DNA of 64,000 nucleotides from Fragosphaeria purpurea (Eukaryota; Ascomycota; Sordariomycetes; Ophiostomatales; Ophiostomataceae). Below, in pieces: positions 21,060-31,900 of this stretch. The position numbers and the translations under genes were made by a program. The number at the start of each line of letters is the position of its first letter. Position 1 is the stretch's first letter. The DNA lies in NCBI GenBank assembly GCA_002778095.1, contig PCDL01000022.1:372001-436000 (forward strand), given 5' to 3'. The notes below the pieces were generated by a model, which saw nothing but the letters and a program-made list of their open reading frames with translations, was not told where the DNA came from and searched no databases.

Positions 21060-21709
21060 GTTGATTTACCGCTATGTTGTTGACATTCTTCAGCTACTAC
21101 AACGGCTCCATCATCATCTACTACTCCGACCAGCGCGACCCGAAGCACGGCCAGAAGCTGGTCCACCAGACATCATCGGACCTGTTGACGTGGGATCCGG
21201 CCGTGGACGACGTCGCCGTTGCCGATTACAAGGCGCGGCCCGGTATGACCACAATCGCGGCGCTGCCCAACGGCCAGTATATCTTGACGTATGAGTACGG
21301 CAACGCTCCGGGCGGTGGGTTCCCCGTCTACTACCGGCTGGCGACGGACCCGCGGGCCTTCGCAGCGGCGCCGGCGTTCCAGCTCGTGGCCGGCAACACG
21401 CGGCCGACCAGCTCGCCGTACGTGACGTGGACGCCGCTTGGCGGCGGCGGCGGCGACGGCAGCAGCAACGGGACAATCCTCGTCAGCGCCAACAGCCACG
21501 CCCAGCTCTTCAGCAACAGCGCGCTGGGCGACGCCGCAAAATGGACGCAGCACAGCGTGCCGCAGCCGGCGGCGTACACGCGGCACCTGCGGGTGCTGCG
21601 CAACGACCCGACGCGGCTGCTCATCATGGGCGCGGGCCATCTGCCGCCGGGCACGACGAATACGGTGAGCCTAAGCGTGGTTGACTTGGAACAGGTGCTG
21701 GGCGTGTGA
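20451..21709 (+). CDS. Secreted BNR/Asp-box hydrolase, GH93 exo-arabinanase-like
   Basis: Probably an extracellular six-bladed beta-propeller glycosidase of the GH93 type (exo-alpha-1,5-arabinanase), which would release arabinobiose from plant arabinan. Exons are 20451-21010 and 21094-21709, giving 391 residues. Residues 1 to about 20 (MRRCPTFLVLGAAAAVTALS) look like a signal peptide. Two Asp-boxes are visible: STDNGSTW and STDKGLTW. Also typical are RVLYARTVELSDGSLLATWE, GQTPVWEPFLL, RPGMTTIAALPNGQYILTYE and FPVYYR. The 83-base intron holds an uninterrupted run of 25 T residues (21029-21053) and splices FLL to YYNGS in frame. Family is likely; the exact substrate is inferred, and a sialidase-like specificity is the alternative. 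Confidence 0.82.
21029..21053 (+). repeat. 25-base poly-T run in an intron
   Basis: The run sits between donor (21011) and acceptor (21093) of the GH93-like gene, just before the 3' splice site region. It is a likely length-variable site. Confidence 0.8.
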
Positions 21710-21917
21710 AGGATGAACCATGCATTGTTGTCCAACAAAACAAAATAGGAGAAAGGAAAAAGAAAAAAACCATTCATATACAACTGGCATCGCCGCGTAA
21801 AACTCATTTTTACACGAAATAATGACGACGAACACGAAAGCGCCGTTAGAACCCATGCTCAGCAAGTTAAAAGAAAAACAGAAAGGCCACAAGAAAAGCA
21901 ACACGACCATCCAGAGC

Positions 21918-23811
21918 CTAAAACTCCATCCCGTTTCCTTCCTCCCGCTCCCGCTTGACCTTGACGTCTGTCTCGTCCCGCAGAAGAGCCAGTACAAACG
22001 ACCGGAACTGCTCGATGTACGGCTTGAGGCTGGTCTTTTCCCAATCTTGGAGTGGTTTCGCATCTCCACCGGCTGGCGCATCTGGCTGGCTGGTGTCGTC
22101 GCCCGGCTGTTGTTGATGTTGTTGTTGTTCTTGCTGTTGGTGCTGTTGTTGCCAAGCATCAATCTCCTGCAGCAGGCTCTGCACTGTCGGCACGCCGAGC
22201 GGGTCAAACTCGTCCAATTTCCGCGTGTCGATCGGCACGCACACCCTCCCGGTGCCCGGATGCACGACAAACGGGCTCTTGAGCAAATGGTTGAGCTTCT
22301 TGCTGACCTCAATGTCGAGCCGCGGGTACGTGTACTCGAGCACAATGTCCTGCTTCGCCTCCAGCAGCGCTTTGCCGTCCAGGCCCGTCACCGCGCCCGC
22401 CTTGGCCACGGCGTCGATGTCGGCCCACTTGGCCGTCGACGGGCGGCCCGGGGCGGCGTCCCACTTGCGCCTCAGCGCGTCTGCGAGCCCCTTGTGCGGC
22501 AACAGGGCCAGCAGCTTCTCGGCGCGCTCGGGCGTGTCCCAGGGATCCTGCGCGCGCAGCACGTCCTCCTGAAAATGGGTGCGCAGCAGCGCGAGGCTGC
22601 GCGTCAGGTGCGGGTGCAGCGGGCGGCGCACGTTGACGCGCTTGCCGCCCTGCGCGCCGCCGCGCAGCACCTCGAGGTAGCCGGCGACGGCGCGGCGTTT
22701 CTGGTCGCTCAGCGCGCGCGCGGCCCTGTCGCAGACCCAGGCGTGGGCACCGCGGCGGCCCGAGTAGACCCAGAGGATGTGGCGAAACCCAAAGTCGTCG
22801 CGCAGGGCGCCGTCCACGACGCCAATGGCCATGGTAATGAACTGCCAGCAGCGGTTGCAGATGGTGGCCTTGTCGCAACACGTGCGGATGTCGTCGTAGT
22901 CCGTCAAATCGATATCGAAACAGAGCTCCTTGGCGAGGGGTTTGAACGCAGAGGTGTTGCTGAGGGCTTTGCGATCGCGCGGGTTGGTGCTGTAGACGGG
23001 GCCGATCTCAAAACGGGAGGGCAGCAGCCGCAGGACGTCTTTACGAAGGCTGCCGTCCGATCTGGTTAGTACATGTCTCTCCGTGTTTCGTTTCCTTCCT
23101 TTTTTGTTGAGCCGTCACCAGCCACCTCTCGTTTCTTCCAGGGTGTTTCCAAAGTCAAATCGCAGCGCTTACAGATCAGCCGTCGGGAACGACTGGTACC
23201 GCAGATACGCGTCGTTTTGCAGCGTAAACGCGAACTCGCGGTGAGCGAAATCGGACGTTGACGTCGGACTGTGGTTCAGCCATTGGAAAAGATACCTCCA
23301 TGGGAAGAGGCGCTGGTAGAAGCTGCGCATGACCTCGGGGTCGGACGCCGCGTGGGAGAGAGCGTCTCCTGCTCTGTAAGCTCTCATGTCAGCTCTGGCC
23401 AGACGGACGGCACGACGAGAAGAGAATGTCCGCCACCTACACTGGCGACGTCAGCGCGTCGGTCGGTTCGTTCCCTTTTTGTGGCATCGAACTGGGGAAC
23501 TCGTCGTCTTCGTCGTCGTCGTCGGCAAACAGGTCGTCGAGGTTCACTTCGCTGGTCTCTTTCTGCGCCGGTACGGCCGGGAGTTCGACCTTGCCGGTAT
23601 CCGCTATATCCACATCCATAGCATCCTCCTCGCCAGCCACCGGGGGAGTCGAATGCTCGGCCTTCACAACAACGTCAACGTCTATGTCGTTGTCGTTGCC
23701 GTTGTCGTCGCCATTGGCATCGCCGTCAACGTCCGGCGCCGGATCTTCCTCCATAGCGGCGTCGGCGTGTTCCGGGGGGGAAGAGGGTTGCGACCCTACG
23801 GAGTGTGGCAT
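21918..23811 (-). CDS. PRI1: DNA primase catalytic (small) subunit Pri1
   Basis: The small subunit of the polymerase alpha-primase complex makes the RNA part of Okazaki primers. Exons on the minus strand are 23811-23441, 23373-23173 and 23049-21918, giving 567 residues. The first 120 residues are an acidic low-complexity extension (VDGDANGDDNGNDNDIDVDV region). Core motifs follow: MRSFYQRLFPWRYLFQWL; DFAHREFAFTLQNDAYLRYQ; PSRFEIGPVYSTNPRDRK; and the metal-binding LCFDIDLTDYDD near residue 237. Zinc-binding Cys residues appear in CCDKATICNRCW, followed by WVYSGRRGAHAWVCD. A Gln-rich insert precedes the C-terminus. Exon 3 is taken to start at the second of two possible acceptors 12 bases apart, because that gives TADLLRKDVLRLLPSRF and a normal branch distance. 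Two ACGCGT boxes lie 110 bases upstream. Confidence 0.94.
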
Positions 23812-24615
23812 TTTGTGCGTCGTGTTTGAAAAGGATAAAATGAAAGAGAAGAGCACTCGCTCGAATCTGTAGAAGTGTGTGCAAAACGTGATGCTGTTCT
23901 GCACACGCAAAATGGCGAAGACGCGTCGACGCGTTAAGCCGTTTTGGCCCACAACCCGCGCGAACTAGGCTAGCGTCTTCCGTCTCAACGCTCTCCGTGC
24001 GGTATACAGTGCCATACTGTATTTTGCCGAGCGCCCCGCCGTATCATGCGCTTTATGGGCTGTTCTAGCGCTCGGAAGATCCTCGGAAGCAGCCATGCAG
24101 ACTGCTGTCGCCACACTGTCGGCTAGTCTCAGTGAGCACGGAACCCCCAACGTCCACTAGCGAGAAACCTGCTCGTTCTGGGAATATATCGTCATTCTCC
24201 CCCAGGCAGTCCGAGGTTCAGCCAGAACCCATAATGCGCATACTACGGAAATCAGCGACATCTTCGGCACTCCTTCTCTCGCCTTTGTCGTTCTTGTATG
24301 TCTCGAGTCTCGGCCAGACCATAAAAGGTTAACGTTGGCAAAGAAAAGAAGACATTACGTGAGTAATATATATCGCGTCCCCCATCGTCACGTTGCCATT
24401 CGTATCTCCCTTCAGTCGTCTTTCTTTTCCATCTTCTTCTTTGCTCTTCATACCTCTATATATACAGTGTGACTTATCCTTTAAATTGGCCAGATAGGCG
24501 CAGCTTGCCTCTATGTCCTCGAGAGACACCAACCTATCTCGTCTCCTTCTTCACACGCACCACCACCGATCGTGTCGGCGGATCTGTTTCGAGCCGTTCT
24601 TCTTCGGGCATCGCC
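23812..24615. other. Divergent intergenic region between PRI1 and the GH5 gene
   Basis: The left end is the PRI1 promoter with a double ACGCGT. A 7-bp inverted repeat (ATACAGT, 5-base loop, ACTGTAT) lies at 24004-24022. TATATATA at 24457-24464 is a candidate TATA box for the GH5 gene. No gene is supported. Confidence 0.5.
23921..23934. promoter_or_regulatory. Double MluI cell-cycle box, perfect 14-bp palindrome, upstream of PRI1
   Basis: ACGCGTCGACGCGT contains two ACGCGT sites two bases apart and is its own reverse complement. It lies 110 bases before the PRI1 ATG. Paired MCBs are the classic arrangement for MBF control of S-phase genes, including primase, in yeasts. The sequence is seen directly; factor binding is inferred. 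Confidence 0.55.
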
Positions 24616-27268
24616 ATGTCACCGCTTCGTTTGCTTATAGAGGATGGCGTCTTCAAAGACACTCTTGGGCGGCAGGTGGTCCTGCGCGGCATCAACGTCG
24701 CCGGTGACGCCAAGTATCCCAGCAACCCCGAGACGCCCTCGCACGTCGTCGACGACTTCTTTGACGGGGACAACATTTCCTTCCACCAGCGACCGTTTTC
24801 CAAAGACGACGCCCACCTGCACTTTTCTCGGTTAAAGAAGATGGGCTACAACACCATCCGTTATGTCTTCACGTGGGAAGCCATCGAGTACGCGGGCCCT
24901 GGCCGGTACGACGAGGAGTGGATACAACACACCATCGCTTTGTTGCGGACGGCCAAGGAATATGGATTCTACGTGTTTATGGATCCGCATCAGGATGTGG
25001 TACGTTTCGGTCGAGGCTTTTCGGGTCTTTTATTCCTTTGCTAAGTATGCATGCAGTGGTCCCGGTTTTGCGGCGGGTCGGGAGCGCCGATGTGGACGCT
25101 CTACGCCTGCGGCCTCAACCCGCGCCTCTTCGCCGCCACCGAGGCGGCGATCGTCCACAACACCTACCCCGACAGCGACGAGTTTCCTAAGATGATCTGG
25201 TCGACAAACTACTACCGTCTGGCGGCGGCGACGATGTTTACGCTGTTCTTTGGCGGCCGCGACTTTGCGCCGAAGTGCATCATCGACGGCAAGAACATCC
25301 AGGACTACCTGCAGGAGCATTATATTGGTGCTGTGGCCCACCTGGCACGCCGCATCCAGGAAGCGGGCGACCTGGCGAACGATGTGATTTTTGGCTGGGA
25401 GAGCTTGAACGAACCCAACAAGGGCATCATCGGCCACCCGGACATCAGCACGATTCCCAAGGAGCAGGCGCTCAAGAAGGGCACTTGTCCGACGATTTGG
25501 CAAACGATGTTGACGGGGATGGGCCGGCCGTGCGAGGTCGAGACGTGGGACATGGGCGGGCTCGGCCCGGTGCGGACCGGGCGGACGCTGATCGACCCGC
25601 AGGGCGCCGTCGCCTGGCTGCCCGCGGACTACGACGACTCGCGCTACGGCTACAAACGCGACCCGGGTTGGCGGCTGGGCGAGTGCGTGTGGGCGCAACA
25701 CGGCGTGTGGGACCCGGCCACCGACACGCTCCTGCGCAAGAACTACTTCGCCAAGAACCCGCGCACCGGCGAAACCATCGACTACCCCTGCTTCTCCGAC
25801 ACGTATTTTATGGACCACTTCCGCCGGTACCGCGACACGATCCGCCGGTACCACCCAGATGCCATCCTGCTGCTGCAGGGCCCCACAATGGAAATGCCGC
25901 CCCAAATCAAAGGCACCGCCGACGACGAGCCGCGCCTCGTGTACGCGCCGCACTTTTACGACGGCATCACGCTCATGACCAAAAAGTGGAACCGCACGTG
26001 GAACGTCGACGTGCTCGGCGTGCTGCGCGGCCGGTACCTGCACCCGGCCTTTGCCATCCGCATCGGCGAGACGGCCATTCGGAACTGCTTCCGCGACCAG
26101 CTGGCAGCAATGCGCAAGGAGGGCTTGGACCGGATGGGCAAGCATCCCTGCATCCTGACGGAGTTTGGCATTCCCTACGACATGGACGACAAGCAGGCCT
26201 ACGAGACGGGCGACTACTCGAGCCAATCGGCGGCCATGGACGCCAACCACTACGGCGTAGAGGGCGCGATGTTGGAAGGCTATACGCTGTGGCAGTACAT
26301 GACAAAGGTGAGAAACATGAGAACGGAACAAAGCAGAGGTTTTGGTTGAACCTACACAGAGAGTGCGTTGTTTGCTGACAAAAAAAAAATTGGCACAGAA
26401 CAACCACGATAGAGGCGACCAGTGGAACGGCGAAGACCTCTCTATCGTGTCGTTGGACGACACGCCGTTGCCGGTGTCCCAACTACCCCGGGGACCCGAA
26501 CGAACGGCGTCGACGAGCAATCTGCGACGCATGGTCACGGCGACCTCGCCAGGCTTGCAAGGGAAGGTGGAACAACCAGCCGCGTCGAGTGCCGACGCAC
26601 CCCAGCAGCCGCCGCCATCGCCGTACAAAGAGGACACGGAGCAGGACGGTGCCGTCAACCCGTCCAACCTGAGGCGGGCCCTGACGCAGCCGTCCATCTC
26701 GTCACAGCCCACGAACAACAGCCGTCCGGTGTCGCCGGCGCCGGCCGGCACACCAGGCTTCCGTGCGGCCGAGGCATACGTGCGACCCGCCCTGCTCGCA
26801 GCGGCGGGCAGTCTTGTCCAGTACGGGTTCGACCTGCGGCGGTGTGCGTTTTCGTTGACGGTCCAGGGGCAGACCGACGACGAAAAGGTCGCGGCGACGC
26901 CGGAGGAGGACGTCGCCGCACTCGCGCCGCCCACCATGGCCGACGACGACGACGGCGACGGCAACGGCGACGGGAACAACGACCGGGACGGTCTGCTCCC
27001 GGTGCCGACCGTGGTGTGGCTGCCCGAGTACCACTTCCCTGCGGACAGCATCGAGGTGGAGGTCAGCGCGGGCCATTGGGAGATTGCGTGGGACGAAGAG
27101 GAGGCCGTGCTGCTGCAGAAACTGCGGTGGTGGCACCCGCCGGGCACGCACGCGCTCAAGGTGGGCGGGCGGGTGCGCGCCCACAACTACGTCGAGGGCG
27201 TGAGCAGCGACGACGGCTACTACGACCAGCTGAGCAACTGGGTCGGCGCGAGCTGCAGTGTGATGTAG
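24616..27268 (+). CDS. GH5 steryl-glucoside/glucosylceramide glucosidase (Egh1/Sgl1/EGCrP2-like)
   Basis: Probably an intracellular beta-glucosidase that removes glucose from ergosteryl glucoside or glucosylceramide, affecting vacuole and membrane lipids. Exons are 24616-24999, 25057-26307 and 26399-27268, giving 834 residues. The N-terminus reads DTLGRQVVLRGINVAGDAKY, typical of this GH5 branch. The TIM barrel continues through YNTIRYVFTWEAIEYAGP and FYVFMDPHQDVWSRFCGGSG. The acid/base Glu is near 247 in WESLNEPN; the nucleophile is near 497 in ILTEFGIPYDMD. After the barrel a Pro/Ser-rich linker of about 130 residues leads to a C-terminal beta-rich part that includes VRPALLAAAGSLVQYGFDL and LPVPTVVWLPEYHFP. 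No signal peptide is seen, as for yeast Egh1. Family is firm; the choice between sterol and ceramide substrate is inferred. Confidence 0.88.
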
Positions 27269-28998
27269 CGTCCGCGGTGCGTTATTGTCTTGTGTTTGTT
27301 CCTCGTTTTGTACTCTTCATTTCGTCGTCTTTCCAGCGTCGCATAGTGTCTACGAAGCAAAGCATTTTTGGTGTTTTTTTTTTCAAGTTGTTTTTATTCC
27401 TTGGATGCACAGGCTATAGCACGCCGTTGGTATGGTCGTCTCGCACCACAACGACACGGGCCGGTGCGCGCGGGCCAAACCCAAGTACTTAAAAGTGTCC
27501 TCCGTGGTTCTCCACGCCCCATTTCTTGTGTCTTATATTAAAACTCGCACCATCCTTCGACCCACGTACTTCGTCGTTAATCTGCCGCCGCTGGATCATC
27601 ACCCAGCCAATAAACGCCCGGTCGTGTCTGTCGGTCATAGCCGCTTTTCTTTTTGCCTGGCTCGAATTTGTTGCTTTTGGTGGTCTCCTCCTTCAGAGAA
27701 AGGGCGTCTTTTGCCGGGCGCTTCCTGGGCCAGTCGGAGGCCGCCATTTCGACGATGCGATTGGCCCTTTGCACTCCTTCCACCAGCGCTGCAGGACACT
27801 AACGCAGGCGGCAACCAGAAACGGACGAGCTAGGCCCAACCCACGACAGAGGAAGCACATCTTTTGTTGCGCCAGCTTGCCTCAGTGAGCGACTACAGGA
27901 AGGAACGAGCAGTCCGGCAGTCCGTTTTGCTTAGTCCGTCATCGTTCCGTTTTTCTATGATACGGTACCAAGTAGTTCCGTATTACTCCGTAATCCCTCC
28001 GCGAATGTCTTCGTACAAGCAATACCCCTGGACTCGTCGTCTGTCCAACGACTACGCATGGTGCGACGGTACACTCGTATGTTGTTTTGTGCTCTGCAAC
28101 ACGGGAGAATACAGTAGCATCGCAAGCCAGCCAGCGGAGTATCTGCAGTCCTGCCGTTGTCCTGCACGGACATGGGTCGTTCATGCTGCTGATTGGCTGA
28201 AACCAGCCTAGCCTCGTATTGGCCCTGCGGGCGCCAGCCAGTCCCCTACCGCGATAAACGTGCACTAAAAACGCCCTGCGTTGTCTTCCTTGACCGTTTT
28301 CTCCCCGACACTAGGATGTTGGGCTTGCCGTTTCAGTCTTACAACTGCAGCCAGGCCCCTTGTCCGTCCTTTTTGCTCTGCCTCTGCCGTCTCTCTCACA
28401 CCACACAACACAACCCCCCCCCAAATAGGAAGTCAACCAACCACAGACCGCGTGCTAGCCGCTCCTTCCCTCCCACCCTTTTCCCTTTTCTTTCTACAGC
28501 GTCCTTCCTGCCCTCCCTCCACTCTTTCCTTGCTGGGCGACGCTTTGTTTGTTCGCTCTTTCCTGACTTGAATGAAAGGAAGGCTCCGGCGCATGGGTAA
28601 CTGCCCCCCCAATTGTCTCGTGCACTTGCCTTCTTTCTTTATCGCTTCCTTCCTCTATCGCCTGGCATCCAAGAGGATCGCCAACCACGTCCCAAAATAG
28701 CCTCATTTTTGGATCTCAACCCGGACCTCAACCTCCTTCAACCCGTCAACACCATGCTGGCTGCTATTTGATTCTCGTAATCCGGTGCGGCCTGTCGCAC
28801 GTTACGAGCTCCAGTGCCCACGGACCTGTTCCTCTCTTTCTCATCAACTGCATTTCTAAGCAGCCGCCTTCAGCAACGACCACCGGGTCGCGAACTTCTC
28901 TCCCTTCGTCTTCTTTCTCTGCTTCTCTCTCCTCCCATTCCTAGTTGCTTTTTTTATCCTTCCTCCGTCGGCGTCGTTAGTCGCCGCTTGTTGTCGTT
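27269..28998. other. Long promoter/leader region of BCK1
   Basis: No gene is supported in these 1.7 kb. Inverted CCAAT boxes (ATTGG) occur near 28192 and 28218, and a direct CCAAT near 27606. From about 28480 to 28990 the plus strand is strongly pyrimidine-rich, consistent with a long 5' leader of the kinase gene. Several short upstream frames start in it. Confidence 0.5.
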
Positions 28999-31900
28999 AT
29001 GTATCAGAACGGCCCGCGGGACCAGGCGCGGCCCTACCAGGTGCCACCGCCGCCGCCGCCGCCGCCCATGTCGCCGCCCGTGCCGCAACTGGGCAACGGC
29101 ATGGTCCTCCCGCCGCCGCCGCCGATGCGCTATCCCAACGCGACGCTGGGTCCCGGAAGCCTCCCACCACCACCGTCCGGTCCGCCACCGGGCAGCGCAA
29201 TCGGCCAAACGGCCCCCTGGCACAACGCCTGGGGCCGCATGTACGACGCACGCGCACAGTTCCCACCGCCTCCGCCGCCGCCCCCGATGCTCTCTACCCT
29301 CAACCCTGCTGCTGCCAACCAACAGCATCCGACCTACAACCCCAAGCTGCACGCAGCCGTCGGCGCTCCGCCTGGCCAGACCATTGCGCTGCCGCCGCCG
29401 CCGCCGCCGCAAAACGAGCAAATGTCGGCCACATACATTCCCGGAGGCGACACGTACGGCGAGGGCGTCGGCATTCCCGGTCTAGGCGGCATGGTCGACG
29501 ACTTGGGGCCGTACTCGTCCGCCTCGCTCAATGCGCCGCACGTGCAATGGGTTACAGGTAACGTCAGCGCCGGTGGCGGTAACAACGCGAACGACAACAG
29601 CAGCAGTAGCATCAACAACAGCAATAACAACGCCACCAACAGGGAGGGCACTCCATCTGGTGAGCAACTTAGCCGGCTTCATGGTGGTGGTGGTGGTGGT
29701 GCCGGTAACGCTATGCATGGCGGCGGTCCCAGCAACCCAGCCAGCACCCGAGGCATTCCGCCAGAGCTGGCCGGCCAATGGCCGCTCGACCGTGTCCTGG
29801 CCTGGCTGCAGAGCAACCACTTCCCCAACGACTGGCTCGAAGCCTTCAAAATCCTCGAGCTGTGCGGCACGCCATTCCTCGAGCTGGGCAGCGCCTACGG
29901 CGGACGCGGTAATTTCAGCCTCATGCACCAGCAAGTGTACCCGACGCTCAAGCAGCTGTGGATGGAGAAGACAGGCCGGCCCGCCGACGAATGGGATGCC
30001 TCCCGTGACCGCGAGGAGGGAAGGCGCATGCGCCACCTCATCCGGAGCATCGTCAGCGGCCGTCCTGTCGACACGTCCAAATTTGCCGCCTCGCACGCCC
30101 GGAAAGAGTCGAGCGCAACGGCGTCTATCCACACTTTGCCAAGCGCTGGCGCCGAATCCGGCGATTCACCAAATGTTCGTATTTTTTTTTGTCTGCTGTT
30201 TTACAGAGTTGCTGCTGTCTCATTGGTTTTGCTAATACGCCGAATAAACAGACTCCGATTAAGGCTCCTGGTCCTGGATTCTCCGGACGCCGCATCTCAC
30301 AGAACATACGGGCGCCCAATCTGTCGCCGCCCCTAAACAACAATGGCTTCGGCGCAGTTGCAAATAATAACACAGCCAATACGAACACAGTTTCCGATGG
30401 CAACCACCGCAATGCTCTCAAATCCTTGGACGTTGACAACAGTCGCCGCCACAGCCCCCGTACTAGCGACACCGGTCTCGGCAGGGACAGCCCGGCTGGC
30501 AGCCCAAATCCAGCGTCCAGCAGCCTTTATCCCTATCCTTCTCCGAGTTTATCTGCGTCGCCGCACACGTCTCGGTTCAATCAGCGCGCACGGCATAGCA
30601 CCGATTCCATCTCATCCAATGCTGCGATATACGGTTCTGGACTGCCGGCCGAGGCCAACCAGATGATGCGCCAGGGTATGAACATTGGCGAGATGATGTC
30701 TGCTACGCGCACTTCCGCCGCTGCTGCCGCGGCCGCGGCCGCTGCTCCCGGAAACAACGGTGGCGGCCACAACGGTAACAATGGCGCGTCTGGTGTTAGT
30801 GTCAATGGACGACCCTCTTCACACGATTTAGGCGACCGTTCGGCTGGGACCGAACCACCGAGCAGCGCGAAAGACAGCAAGCCGCTCCGGTCGTTTTGGA
30901 ACAGAAAGAAGAAGCAGAAGGACGACAACACGTTTCCGTCGCCTGATGGCCTCGAATCACCTACCAGCCCTGTGGTTACGAACAAGTCGCCATCTACTCT
31001 GGGTAGCCGTGCTGGCAATGCCAGTGATCTGTCCCTGGATCGTCCCAGTTCCAGCTTCGCCACCAGCCAAGACTTCAGCGCCGGCTCGTCTTTGTATGGC
31101 AAGTCTGCTTCGTCGTTTTCGTCCGTAGCGTCGGCCCGTGTCTACATACTCGCTACCGCCGATTACTGGAACTACCGCATGATCGACGTGACCGACGTCG
31201 AAAGTGCGGCCGATTTACGTCACCTCATCTGTGTCAACCTCGGTCTCCCGGGCGCTGACGGCCCTGCTTTGTATCTGACCGAGCTAGGACAGTTTAAGCA
31301 CGACGAGCCGCTGGACGACGTGAAACTGCTGACCAACAAAAAGCTCAGGGCTGACAATGCCAGAACGCTGAAGCTTTTTGTGCAGCCGCGGGACAACGGA
31401 ACGACCCCTGCAGGATACAATTACGGTTTACATCACCAGCAGGCCCCGTCGCAGCTATCACCGTCCTACTTGCCGCAGGGCGCCGCCCACGATAAAGACA
31501 CCTACGATGCGCTGAACGGCGTGTCCCGGCCACGGTCGAGCTCGTCTCCGCCGACTTCGCGGCAGAACAGCACCTCTGTATCGCTCGACAACACCCTGCG
31601 GAGCAACGGTACCGGTGGCGTCGGCACTGGCGACAGCGGCATGGCACAGCACGCAGACCAGGACGCGTCTGCGAGCCAGTACCGCGCCGAGATGGAGCGC
31701 AAGGGTCAGGCCTACTTGGCCAAACGCAGGCAAGCCTCCATGAAAGATAGCAACAGCCCTCTTACCTCTGCTCAGGAAGGTGTTCCTTATGGCATTGTTG
31801 GCAGAAACGTCGACTTTGATCAGCCACGCATCTCGCCCTTTGAAGACAAGAACCCTGAAAAGCTCTTGCCACAGCGCCGTGCCCCGGCTCCGCCGGGTGA

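Noticed and set aside
21822..23069. 415-codon plus-strand ORF across PRI1
   Set aside because: Antisense shadow of primase; extends only as far as the GC-rich exon.
24004..24022. 7-bp inverted repeat ATACAGT/ACTGTAT
   Set aside because: Too short to stand out from chance in AT-richer intergenic DNA; mentioned only within the intergenic entry.
25030..27186. 718-codon minus-strand ORF across the GH5 gene
   Set aside because: Antisense shadow of a gene with clear catalytic motifs; the translation has no domain character.
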